Source of the DNA: Cymbidium sinense
Lineage: Eukaryota > Streptophyta > Magnoliopsida > Asparagales > Orchidaceae
Direction of reading: 5' to 3'
Length of the DNA stretch: 64,000 nt
Assembly (NCBI GenBank): GCA_021442155.1
Contig: CM038216.1
Location: 152,855,009 to 152,919,008, forward strand
Below, piece by piece: positions 1 through 13,154 of the stretch (within the stretch, counting starts at the first letter, position 1; the number at the start of each line of letters is the position of its first letter). The position numbers and the translations under genes are program-made. Below the pieces are notes generated by a model. The model was given only the letters and a program-made list of their open reading frames with translations, was not told the DNA's origin and did not search any database.

Positions 1-240
1 CTCTAAATATCTTGGTTGCTGTGATGCCTGATGGTTTTAATTGTTGGGAAGCTTGGAGTTTCTATGTCTGCGTTATGTCTATCTGGAGCAGAAATTTTAA
101 TTCTCATGCTTGATTCCGTGATTGTTGTATTTTTCTCCACATTCTTTATCTTTACATGTTTAATGTTGTCAAATGCCAGAGTTTGTGCAATTGAAAATGT
201 TTTCTGCTAGTCTAGTTCATGATTCTGAAATTCTTTGCAG

Positions 241-321
241 GCTTCTCTTTGCCCCTCCTATTATCCAAACGTTTGGTTGGGAATCTGTATTTTACATATT
301 TGGCTTTCTTGGAATAATTTG
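241..321 (+). CDS. PHT4: PHT4 exon a (first exon in window)
   Basis: Begins after a TTCTTTGCAG acceptor and ends before GTGAGT. The first base completes a codon from the upstream exon. It encodes LLFAPPIIQTFGWESVF and then a hydrophobic stretch ending in a split Trp codon; this is a transmembrane helix of the N-terminal bundle. Confidence 0.9.
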
Positions 322-3300
322 GTGAGTAAACAAATTGTCTCACTTCATCTTGTATGTAGTTCTTTTGTACCAATTGTCTCGCTTCAATGTTAGAATACAA
401 TGTTATCTTCTCAATCCAATCGATGCAGGTGCATCTTTTTTGGAAATTGTATATGACAAGTTTAAAAAAAAAACTTTTTTTTAGAGCAGAACTTTGTAGT
501 CTCTTTTTCTTAACACTCATATTGTCAATCGAGGTGTTTGGCATTCAAGTTTGTTGAAGAGGCTCAATTACCACTTGATGCTAATTACTATGGTAAGTAA
601 ATTTTCTATATTCCCATACTTATTGATTAAATATTTATGACAAGTAGATTACAACAATAACATAATTATCTTACTAATTATTTATAATTTCTTACATTTG
701 GCATCTCTGATACGAAGTTTTGAAACATACCCCTACTATTATTATATATTTTTTCTCAAAATTAAATTTTTGAATGCAATTATTGTAAAAGCTGCAATAG
801 TGTTAAGAAATGAAATCATGTACCAACAATAACAACAACAAGCTTTTTTCCCATTACATGGGGTTGGCTACATGAATCCTAATCCTTCATTATATCTTAT
901 TAAGTGTCAAATTCTCATTTAATTCTAATTAAATAAGATCATTTTTTTACTATCTAACCAAATCTTTTTAGGTTTATCTCTAACTTTCTTAACATAGGTT
1001 AAATATAACTAACTTGGTATTAGAAGGCCGACATTTTATGTGACCAAACCATCTAAAGTGACTCTCTCAAATCTTATCTTCCACTGGAGCTACTTCAATC
1101 TTAATGTATCCAACAACTGCTAGAGCAAACTAAGTTAATATTACAACGTCCACTCCTATGAGATTTGGAGTTTTAATTTTAAGTAATAAACTAAGAACAA
1201 AAACCTTTTACACAAAGAAAATAATATTTTTGATATCAAACATTCTTACATAATTTTTTTATATTAATATACTAAAATCATTTGTTTGTTGTCAATTATT
1301 GGTTAATTAAATGTTGCTGCATTTATGTTATATGTGGATTTTTTCAAGGATGCATGTTGACAAACTATCCTTATAGCATAGGTGCATCGTTTATGCTAGT
1401 GGTAGTAGTCTACAATATAATACTTGCGTTGGAAAGGAAATATGATGTTTTAACTAGCTTTATCTTCTAAATTTGAAGTGTGAGGTTACGATGTAGTTCT
1501 CTTGTCTAATGAATTATGAGATAAAGCAAAAATGGTCTACGGGCTTTTCACAGAATTTAGTTTCTAAATGTTGAAGATTTCCAATTTGGTTTCTAATTCT
1601 TAAAATTGATCCAAATTAATTGCACTATTTGAATTGTTATTTAAATAGATGGAAAGTTCACGTCAGAGATATTTTCTTGAAGATTAAAATTTATCAAATA
1701 ACTTATACTATTTAGTATAATGTTTTATTTTTTTAACTATTATTAATTCAGCCTTTGTAGAAGTGAGATCATCCATTGGCTAGGTTGAGATCGAGAAGTT
1801 GCTGCTGCTAGTGAGACTAATGAGCAACTAAACTTGTATTGCAATTGGATGCTGACCCGAGGACACTTTGTTTCTTGCCCAGGATTCCTATAGAGGGTGA
1901 GGGAGATTTAGACGGACTTCAGAAGTTTATTTTTTTTTTCTAAGCACAAATCATCATTGTATTTCTCCAGTGAGGCACGATCTTTATAATTGTTGGTCAC
2001 AATGATCTTATTCTTAGTGCATTGTTTGGCATGTATCATTGTTCTCTGTTTGTTGATCACGATCTCGGATATATATTCTTTATGTGCTTCTATCAATAAT
2101 GTTCGATCTTTCTTTATTGCATCTTGTTAGGTAATGAAGCTAGAGTAATAAATTAAATTAGGAATTATGATGATAAAAAAGCTGTAATAAAATGCAAAAG
2201 ATGGCTTTGCCCTTTATCCTACCTTTGTGTTAACTTTTTGTGCATTTTCATAGTAATTATAATAATGGGATTATTTGGATCAACTTCGAAAAGCTAAGGG
2301 ATTAGATTCGGCATATTCAATGGTTCTAGATTACAATGGCCTCTTATAAAAGTGTAAGGATCATTTTGGATTTTTTCTCAGTCAATTAGTATGACTTAGT
2401 TGAACATTTTAGAGAATGTTATGATTGATGCGTGACAAAACTATCATTGATCGAGCATGAAATGATTAGAATATGGAGCTTGTAGGAGTAGCACTTACTG
2501 AAGATGATAAAATAGATCTTAATAGTTAGATCTTGGTTTTTGAGAGTAGAAATGCCTACAAGGCTGGTGTGTGTTAGTAATGCAAAAAGAATATGAAGGA
2601 GAAATGGTATACCAAAGATAATAACATATTAAGAAGTTATTGAAAAAGGCTTGTATAAATTGGAATTGCATATTACAACACAAAAGGGAATTCATAAATT
2701 CAATCCCAAGTAATTGGGATAAGGCTAGTGATGATGATGATAAATTTGGAGATGAATTTGTAATAATTGGATATAAAAATACTAACGGATCACATAAGGC
2801 CAATAATGGTTCGGTACAAACCGCAACACTTGTCGAAATAGCTGTCGCAATCTTATCCAAGCTTCCACTGCCTTTGCTCTCGATTTAGAGAGAGTGAAAG
2901 AGATGGAAAGGGATTGCTAGGAAGATTTGACACATATAGGGTGGGAGCAGGCATGAATGCACTAGTGATCGAGTGCAAGCGTACACTTCAAGAGCAGGGT
3001 AGAGGATGTGAACAACCTCTCGTGCGCATGTGAGAGACAAAGTTGGATGAAGAGCTTATCAGGTTGAGTGCATATTCGTGCATATGCGGGAGTTAGAGCT
3101 AAGTGAGATGGGGCTCCGGCTAGGGACCACATCGAGGAATGATGAAAAAGGAGAAAAATGTTAGGGTTTCGACTTTATAGTAGTAGATAACATTAGAAAA
3201 ATAAATAGTAATAATATAAACATAATTTTATTATTAATAACAATAATAATATGAAATATTAATTAATTTCAATAATAATAAAATAATAATATAATAGCAT

Positions 3301-6300
3301 AGAATATTAAAATATAATAATAATATTATTATTAGCAATAAGAATAGTATAATAATATTACCAAATTTAATAATAATCATAAATAATAATAATAATAATA
3401 TCATAATAATCATAGTATAATAAGAACGTAATATTAATATTAATTACAAAAATAATATAGATATTAATTTTAATAGAAATATTGATTATAATAACTCTAT
3501 CCTAATGATATATTAATAGTAATATTGATAAATAATAATATTATTAATAAAATTAATAGTATTAATATAATAATAATAATCATAAATAATGATAATAAGA
3601 ATAATAGTAAAAGTAATGATAGCATGAAAAATGTCAAACTTATTTATATCTGTGCATAATTTTAGGTTTTCATTGCGAAAAGAATTTGTTAAATAAACTT
3701 AACCTTTGAAGTCAACATGATAACTTTTTTCTATAAAGAGACAAATTAAAATTAAGTTTTGCAATGATAATGAATTAAAAATATAAATAAGAAATAACAT
3801 GTTTTGTTTAAAAGAAGAAGCATTATTACCATAATTTAGAAGTACAAATGCAAACCTAAAAACTACCTAACAAGCTTGACTTTGGAAGAATTTTTTTGAT
3901 TTTTCTTAAACTTGATCCAAACTTTGATACTAGTAAATTTACAAACCTTATATAAAGCAAGGCTAATAACTTGAGCCATAGACCTAAATAACATAAAGTT
4001 CTACCCTTGACCTCATTCAAATCATTTAATTATTCTCTTAAATATTATTTTACAATATAACTTATCCTCTATTATTATTTTTATTGTTACTTTCTTATTT
4101 TTGTTAATTATATCTTAGCTATGGTTATAAACTATTTTATTTCAATGGTTCTTATATTACAATTTTCTTCTATTCAAATATATATAAATCTTATTTAATT
4201 AATTTATACCTTTATTTAAAAAATATTTGCAAAATTCTAATATAATATTTTTTATATCATTTCTATTCGAACATTAACACTACAACTTTTATTATGGATG
4301 CCTACAACAACTACAACAACAACAACAAGCCTTTATCTCACTATGTGGGATCAACTACTTGAATCCTTCTTCTCCATTGTCTTATAAAGTGCCAAATTCT
4401 CATTTAATTCTAATAAAGTAAGGTCAATTTTATTACGAATGCATAACTTAATATTAAATTTTTTTTCTTTCCTCTTGTAAAGCTTATTTAAATTACAAGT
4501 TATTTTCCCAAATAAGAACATAAAACTTTAAATAGTATTTTCATAATACTTCTCATGAATTTTGATTTAACAAATTTATTTTAACTCTTACAAAAAGCTT
4601 TTGTCTCACTTTGTGAGGTTGGCTACATGAATCCTTTTTTTTCTATTGTAGAATATATTCTAACTCTTACTAATACAAAATAAAGATCTCTATTATTGTG
4701 CAAATCAACATCTATGCCCTCACTTGAAATTTCAGTTTTTTTATTTTATATATACAATTCATATAATATATATATATATTCTCTTTTTAAGCTATTTTTT
4801 TTTAAATTCAATAAATTTAATAGAACTTTTTGTGAACGAAAGGTTGGATTTTAGGGCATCCAATTGCAATAAATCTAGATTAGTATAATCTTACTCTACA
4901 CTTAGAAGAAAAATAATAAATAAATGAATAAATAAATACACATCCATACCTTGAATGCCCTTTAAACTTCAATTTGGCATCCTAAATTTGGCTTGACAGC
5001 CCTCTTCAGAGCCTTATCATTAATTCCATTGCTGTGCATGAGCTCAACAAAGCAGCCACTTGACATCATGTGCTCGCTTGACCTCAATTACCTCTCTTCC
5101 TCTCTCGTTCACTTGAAAGTTGCTTGCTTGACTTGATTCTATTTTTCTACCACTCGATGGCTTGACCTCATTCATGTTTGGCTCACTATGTAACACACAC
5201 TCTCTCTCTCTCTTTGGCCCCTTTTGTCATTCTTTATTCCCCTTATACCACTAACCAACTACAATTAGCTAGTTCCTTTTTTATGGGGTTTTACAAAAAC
5301 ATCACTACATTAATGTTATCAGTAGGAATTTTCATATATCGTTATATATATTTTCAAAATTTTAGAAAGACATGGAAGCATAAAGATCCACATGTATCGT
5401 AATACTAATACGACTTGCTTGAAAAATGTAGACTAATGATGTGCTTGGGGCTTTAGTGACGGTGCGGTGTGAAAACACATGCTTTGTCGCTTGGAAACTT
5501 CATTCTCGCTGCATTTTAGAGATTTATGGTGAGAAAGCTGTGTTTTCTAACCTGGCCTGACGGAGTGCGGTGGTTATCAGAAAGCTGATGTTTGACTTTT
5601 TAAATTTAAAAAAAGATGTAATACCTATTGCAGCCTTTTAGATAGCAGTTTTATCTGCAGTAGCTCCAAATGATATTCCAAAGGGATGTAAGTCCAACCC
5701 AAATGTGCATTTCAACGGAATGTAAATCCAATCCAAATTGACATTTCAATGGATGTAAGCTCAATCATTGTTCACAAGGCGAACTCCACATTTAAACAAT
5801 GATAGTCCAATGGATGTAAGTCCTACGCGTAATAGAGAACAGATTAAATAATGATATTCTAATGGATGTAAGCCCAACTTATATGTGTAATACAACAATC
5901 AATTCAAATTGACATTTTAAAGGGATGTAAGTCTAATCCAAATCGGCTTTCCAAAGGGATGTAAGACCAACCCGTGTCTGCAATGCAATCATTACTCTCA
6001 AATCTTACATTTTAAAGGGATGTAAGTCTAGCCTATGTTTGCAATGCAAACATCAATAAACTGATATTCCAAAGGGATGTAAGTCCAATCCAAATTGGCA
6101 TTTTAAAGGGATGTATGCCCAATTCAAACTTGGCAGTCCAATGGATATAAGCCTAACAATTATTTGCAAGGAAAATTTCACATTTAAAATCACAACATTC
6201 TAATAGATGTAAGTCCAACATATATTTGCAATATAAACATCACTTGAAATCAATGACATTCTAATGGATATAAGTCCTATGCATGTCTGCAATGTAGACT

Positions 6301-9300
6301 TCAATCACTCAAATTATGATGTTCTAATTGATGTAATCCTTATGTACGTCTGTAATATAGACTTAATAAAATTGAATTATTGGGTAGCTTATGAGTTAAG
6401 TTTAGTTTAAATAATTCAATAAATAATTGTAGAATTGCACATGCACAACAACCTTTATCTGGTCAGAATTATTGGGATTAGGCAACCCATAGCTACTAAT
6501 CAGATTTCCTGGATATTACGGTTAATAGCTCTTTGATGTTGGTAGATTGGAATAATGGTAGACTTGGGACAACGAAATCATGAGATCTTGATCGATTCTT
6601 TTTAGTTATCATCTACATCGCATCATTAAACACTGATCTACATTGGGGATTAATGTCTATTTTGAACTTTAATCGAGAGTGCTCTCCTACTACGATAAGA
6701 GGGATAATTAACTATAGATGTTTGCGTCTATAGGAAATAGAACCTAAATCTAAATAAATTTTAACTTAATGTTAGAGAAAGTCTGGTTGAATAAAAATCA
6801 ATCTGTCTCGTGAAGAGCAAACTCCCTAACATTCTAAGATGGCAGAGATTTTAGAAATTTTTTTCCCCAAGCAATCAGTTTTGTTCGTCCTTGTAGCGAG
6901 CTATCAAGTTCATTTTAAGTTCCTTGTAAGTCATCTTTTGATTTCATTTTTTTCTAGATTAATTCTTTTCAATTTTGCCCATACATTGTAAGTGTTTAAA
7001 TTTACTTTTTAGTTTGTACTTTGTCCATTTGTTTTGTCTTGTTCATGTTTAAGAGAGTTATATTATCAGTCTTTTTGGGTTCTTTCAGTTCATTGTTCAT
7101 TAGCTTTTCAACGTTTCCCTCATGTGAGGAGCATCTACGGGAATTCTGTTCAATAACCTTCTGATCTCCCTCATGTAAGGGCTTGGCCTTCTATCATATT
7201 TTAAAAATGTGTTATCCGTGTCATGAGATACTGCGGCTGAGAAGTCTTAAACTCATCACATTAAAAAAGTATGTATAGGCCTTCAACACTTGGTTGATAA
7301 AATATGCAAAATACAAAATTTTCTTACCACTTTGAAACAATCTATAAAAGTACTTTGCTTTATCTGTCACTCCGAAATAACACACACCGTTTGGGATCAC
7401 TTTTTTTTATATTTATATTTTATTTTATTTCAAAATAAAATATTTTTGGTGGTAATTGTTATTTTTAAAAATACTCAAAATATTTAAAAGTTGTTTTGAA
7501 TATTTTTTTAAAGACAATGTTATTTATTTTTGAAAATGAAAATTAAAAAATACAAAAATAATGAAATTTAAAAAATACAAAACAAAATTGATTTCAAATA
7601 ACACCTTAGATTTTATGATCTTTCTTGCATTTTACCCTTGCATATGAGGTGATGATGATTCAACAACTTTACGACGAGACTCAATTTTCTTATATCTTTG
7701 TTTTTTTCCACTTCTTCTTTTCTCTTTTTTCCTTTTTCTTTTTCTTTACGTTTTTTTTCTTCTTTCTTTGTCTTTTTTCCTTTTGCTTTCTCTAATTTTC
7801 TTTTCTTTTTTGAATAAATATTGTCATGATAGATAGAGATATAAAAAAAGAGAAGGAGCAAAAAAAGGAGAAGGTAATTTAAGAGAGAAAATGAGTGAAA
7901 ATAAGAAGATTTTGGAGAGAAAGAAGGGAGAGATAAATAGTGATAGGGAGAAATTGAGAGAAATGGAGGACAAATAGATGAGGTGGATGAAGTGTAGGTG
8001 GCTATGATGTGTTGGCAATTCTTTGAGTTGAGTTGATAGTGGTTAGTTATTTGGTGCGTGATGTGAAATGTTGTCAAAGATGTTGTTTGGGAGTAAGGTG
8101 GTGGTCAAAATTCGAGGGATTGTTGGTGACGGGAGAAAATGGTTGACTGTAACTAGGAGCTACAAATAATGCATAAGGGAGAGCTTGGACTAAAGGGTTC
8201 ACATGCTTGTGTTTTTACACTAGGTAGAGCAAAAGGATAAAAGTGGGCCAGTGGTTTGCAAAAGGAAGGGAGATGGAGGTGGTTTGGATGTGAGCTGGTA
8301 AGGGAGCTATGGTTTCCGAAAGAGTAAAGTGGGATGTGTGCTGTAAATGAATGGGGAGAAGACAAGGTTGAGGTTATGGGCATGCGTGAAAGTCGAGTGA
8401 TGAGCTGGTGTTGGGATTCGGAGGCATGTGAGTCGCATGAGGAGATGGAGAGTGCGGTAAAGGTGGTGCCTATTTGCCAAGGCAAAAACAAAGCTTTAGT
8501 TTTTTTATTTTTTTATTTTTTGTTCTTATGAGTTGGTGAGTGAGTGCACATGTAGCGTTGATGGCACACAAGATTCACACATATGCATGAAGATTTCAAT
8601 TGAATTGAGATACAAAAACGATAGTTTTTTTAAATAAAATTTAGTATAGAGTAGTATTTAGGTAGTCTTGTTTAACTTTAATTAAATCTAATAAAGTGAT
8701 TCTAATATATATATATATATATAATTGACATAAATTTTTAAATCTAATCTTAATTAATTTTTTTTATTATGTGTACAATATTTTCTCACAAAATTTATAG
8801 TTCGCATGTTTGAATTGTGTGTCGTTGTCTCACGCACAAGTAAATTTTGTGTTTTTCTTTGTGCGATGAGTTGGACAATATGAGTGTCTTCTATGCAACA
8901 TTGGCATTCAGGATGCATCATTCCAATTTGTTTCACTTAGTGGGTGAAGATTGCATATCTATATGCGACATCATGTTTGACCATTCTCTTCAAGTTCGAT
9001 GGTAGCAATTATGTAGATCCCTTTTTGATAATTTTGATGCTCCATACATGCCGTTGTAGTCAATTTTGTGAAACAGATGATGGTTGTGTGTTTTTGTATA
9101 ACACCATGTCCATAGCCCATTGCCTTTGTTAGGTGGCAATTTGGCAATGCGTTCAATATTTTATGGATATTTTTAGCACTCTGGACTCATTGATGGAGTC
9201 TGCTCTATGAAATATATGGCATTTTGATGAGTTTGATTTGTACAACATATTTTGGGCTAGACTTATGTGACAACATGTCCGTTGGCAATGGCTTTCAGTA

Positions 9301-12300
9301 TATTTGATCAAAATAATTGTAGTCTTATATTTGTAATCTCCATCGCACTGACATTTTTCTTTGTGAAACAAATGATGTTTAAGCAACTTTAATTGCAATT
9401 GAGACATTTTGTATTGACTTCACATGATATTGCATTCAACAATTGTTACTAACTTTGATTTCGAATGGGTCTGATGCACATTATATTGTGATGCATTAGC
9501 ATAGTTCTAGGTTTCATGGCTAGGTCATAATAACTATGAACGAACATCTATTACTCATTATTTCTAGTAGTCATTTAGGCGTTTCTCATTGGTTCTTCAT
9601 TTTCTCCTAATAGAACTAATCTTTTCATGATGTTTCTTCATTTTGTGGTCTGTTTTCACTAGTTTGTTACATGCATCTTGATGGTTGTTGGTATTGGCTC
9701 TAATGCTTACAATTTTCTTCTCAAGAATGCTTTGCAATGCCTTATCTTGATTCTTGCTCTTGATCATGTTGCCTCCATCTCTTGATCTCTAGCCAATCAC
9801 TCAATTTTATGAGTTTTTTAAATTTTAGATATTCTTTCTTAACTTTGATTCTTTTTGGGCTTTTAAATATCTAATAATGATTGTTATTGAATGCATAATC
9901 ATATTTTTTTGAAAATTATTACCTCATGTAATTTAATTTTTGTTAACTAAATGATTGTTGGATACACATAATATTTATATATGATATACAAGTCATGAAT
10001 TGTTTAGTTTATAAAATTGTTGTTTATCTTTGTACCTTATTCAGTAAAAAACTTATTGCTCATTGCTTTGCTTAATGCTTTGAAAACATTGTACAAGAGA
10101 AGGCATGAATTTAGAAATTTAGATAAATGAACATCTCGAAGGAAGCAAGGCAGGAAGTAGAGAGAAAAAAGCATGGGAAAAATACTTAAAGGGAAGTGGA
10201 TCTGCAAAGGAGAAATCCAAGGAAATACTTATTCTATCATGTACTTTAATTGAATTACAAGATTCTAGGTTTTATTTTTGAAAATACACCTTATTGAAAA
10301 TGTCAACACTACTCTTAAGTAAATGAAAAGAACTCCTAGTTGTCCTAAATGACAAATAAGAATAAACAATAAACTATTAAATATTTTGATACAAATAAGA
10401 CTCAACACTAATAAATGAAAATTTAAGTATCTTTTATTGCATCACTATTTCCCTAGATGCTTGAGAGAGAACACTATTTAACTGAACATCAAAAAAGACT
10501 GTTAAGTTGAAAGTTGGAGTTAGTGGCAGCAGAAAGTCTACAAATATATGCTAACCTCTCAGAGTATGATGCAATTTTGACCAAATTTAGATGAAGGTAC
10601 TGGCATTGTTGTTTGTCAGAAATTGCACAGATGTGATTTTAAATTGTCTATTTGTTTATGACTTTCATTTTTTGTTGATTTTCAACCTAGTCATAAAAGC
10701 GTTGTTTCCTTGAATTGAAATCTGTACTCTTATAACATAATAATTAAACTAAGTTTATAATTACTATGATAGATTCGAGAGAAAGGCCCATGGATGTGGT
10801 TGGCCATTTCTTGGTTTCTAACCCTGAAGAGAAGTCATGGAGTTCATCATTTGAAGAATTAAGTAACTCACTTCAGGTATGTTGCTGGTTAATAAGAAAG
10901 AAATCAGCGTATCTGAGTTTGTGATATAACATGTTGAATGCATATTTTATCAAGAAACTGCTTTCTATGTCTCCCATTGGCCGTGATAGAAATATCATCA
11001 TATGCAGTTACATTTTGTTACCTATTAACTGTTTATTATCCAATACTTTGAAGCATTTAATATTCTTTTATTCAGTGGATGTTAACGTTCTATCAAGTAA
11101 TATTGTAGCAAAAATATTATATTTTTAACAAGCTATAGAAGATTTCTATACTTTATGTGAAAACATCCATGATCACTCTTGATAGTAATTTTTGTCACAG
11201 AATCATTTAAAATATACATCAACATGCTTTTTCATGCTAAAAAAATTTAAAATTCTTTTTTTGTCAGTAAGTTTTTACTGGATCTTTAATTATATTAGGA
11301 CATGCAACGTCTCATCCAACTCTGAGCTAACAATTAATCAGCCTCAATGTCGTTTTGCTTCCACTTGTAATTCCTTTGTGGAAACATTATTTAATCTGTG
11401 AGTACCTATTATCATTTTTCATTGAAAATAGGACGTGCCATGGAAAGCATTTTTCAAAAGTCAGGCAGTATGGGCAATGGTGTATGCTCATTTTTGCGGA
11501 AGTTGGGGACACTATACCTGTTTATCATGGCTTCCTACATATTTTAGGTATGCCTGTCATATCTTTTTTTACTTGTTCATTTTCAGTCTCTTTGGTTTCC
11601 TTATGCAGTTTTGATGGTGCGCAACATTGATCAATAGCTACATTCTACTGATCATTTCCTTTTTCTTGAGATGGGTAACTGATTATTTCATAAAATCTTG
11701 AAACAAGCTCATCCTTTGTTTAAGTCTGTATTGTTTCAAAGAGTTATATACATCAATTAAGGTAAATATCTTTCATTTGTTGTGACTGTTGTTTTCAATA
11801 CTTGCCATTTAAGTCACCAAACTTAAAGCTTTCTCTTGGTATTCTGTATAGCTATAATGTTATTATTAGTAACAGTAAATCTTATGTTTTTTGCATTTAT
11901 GTTCTAAAGCAAAACCTCTCATTTATCCTTAAGAAATTTAGTTTTGTATCATGATTCTATGATGTGGCTTTTACATACACAGTCACCCTATTCTTCTATA
12001 TTTAAAAATTAACCACCTTCAATCTTATTTTTTCAAATTGGCTTTAAAATATTGAAATTCATAACAAAAGCTCAACCCATAATTTTCTTTTTTGTAAAAT
12101 TTTCAAATGGCACATGCAAATACATGGGTCCGGTAGTTCAAAAAAATAGAGAGAGTGGTTAAATTGTAAATACATATAATTAGGTTGTTGATTTGTAAAT
12201 TTCTCTTATATGATTTGTTTTTCTAACTGAAGGATGAAACTTTGGATCCTTTAATTTTTATTTGCCTGATTATCCTCAATTCTATTCATGATTCTATTCT

Positions 12301-13067
12301 TTGTTTTTCTATTTGAAGAATGAAACTCTGGATGCTTAAATTTTTTGTTTCATTATTTGGTATCTTCAATTCTTTGTTCTGTCAGTGTTGCCTTGTTCTT
12401 GTTTGATATTTTAAGGTCAATTTCATCTTTAGTTCCTCTAGCTCATACAAAGTAGCAGTTAGGTCCATTTCTTTCCAAACTTTTGCCACTAGAACCACAA
12501 TATTTTCTAACCATTTAATATGTGTAATTCACTCCAAGGACTTGTTGCAATGTAATAATGATTTGTTTACCATTCAAATAATTTTACCTAAACTATGTTT
12601 CACTGGTCAATCAAAAAGAGTTAAATCGAGCTACAAAGAGTCAAATAGGCTACAAAAGTGTTGAGCTGGATCAATTTTCAAGTTTTTGTTTGCTAGAAGC
12701 CCAATGATTCAGTCAAGTTATTTGTATGTTATTTTTTTGGTACTCTTTTCTATTGAACTTAGTGTTAGCCACCAAAAAAACTCTAAAAGGTATCTTCACC
12801 ACCATTTTTTAAAGTTTCAATGGCTTCATATTATTGTAAACAAAGAGCATAAACATATTATGATCAATTTCAACATTCATGTGAGGAAATTTATGCTTGT
12901 GGATGTCATTCTTATTCTAATGAGTGCTGTAAAGTTGCTAGCAAACCATATTTATATATATTCGAGGCAACATGTCCATATTCAGATTGCCTTGCTATTC
13001 TTATTCTAATAGGCTTTTGGTATCCTTGCTCTACTTTCATGATTTATTGGAAACCAAACACACACAC

Positions 13068-13154
<87 letters not shown>

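Larger units (their letters stand above)
593..10772 (+). other. Giant intron 2 of the PHT4 gene (10.2 kb)
   Basis: The borders GTAAGT...TATGATAG are set by phase-matched exons on both sides. It holds three antisense RTE LINE ends, an AT-rich TAA-type stretch and a minisatellite, listed separately. I see no coding sequence in 1,150-3,170, 4,670-5,660 or 6,390-10,770 beyond short chance frames. Part of 8,530-9,480 is less AT-rich but was not recognised. Confidence 0.85.

Noticed and set aside
1..240. Possible additional upstream PHT4 exon
   Set aside because: No family sequence is visible, and the first recognised exon is preceded by a good acceptor at 231-240. The segment is taken as intron.
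2640..2888. Open frame of 82 codons in intron 2 with an acidic segment
   Set aside because: No family recognised. It lies within an intron on the host strand and overlaps a similar-length frame on the other strand, as expected by chance.
7613..8077. 154-codon minus-strand frame rich in Lys/Glu and Leu/Phe
   Set aside because: Generated by the polypurine/polypyrimidine tracts; low complexity, no domain.
8944..9132. Frame with FDGSNYVDP resembling a copia gag K-L-x-G-S-N-Y motif
   Set aside because: Only four or five residues agree, the surrounding frame has no gag features, and no RT or integrase follows.
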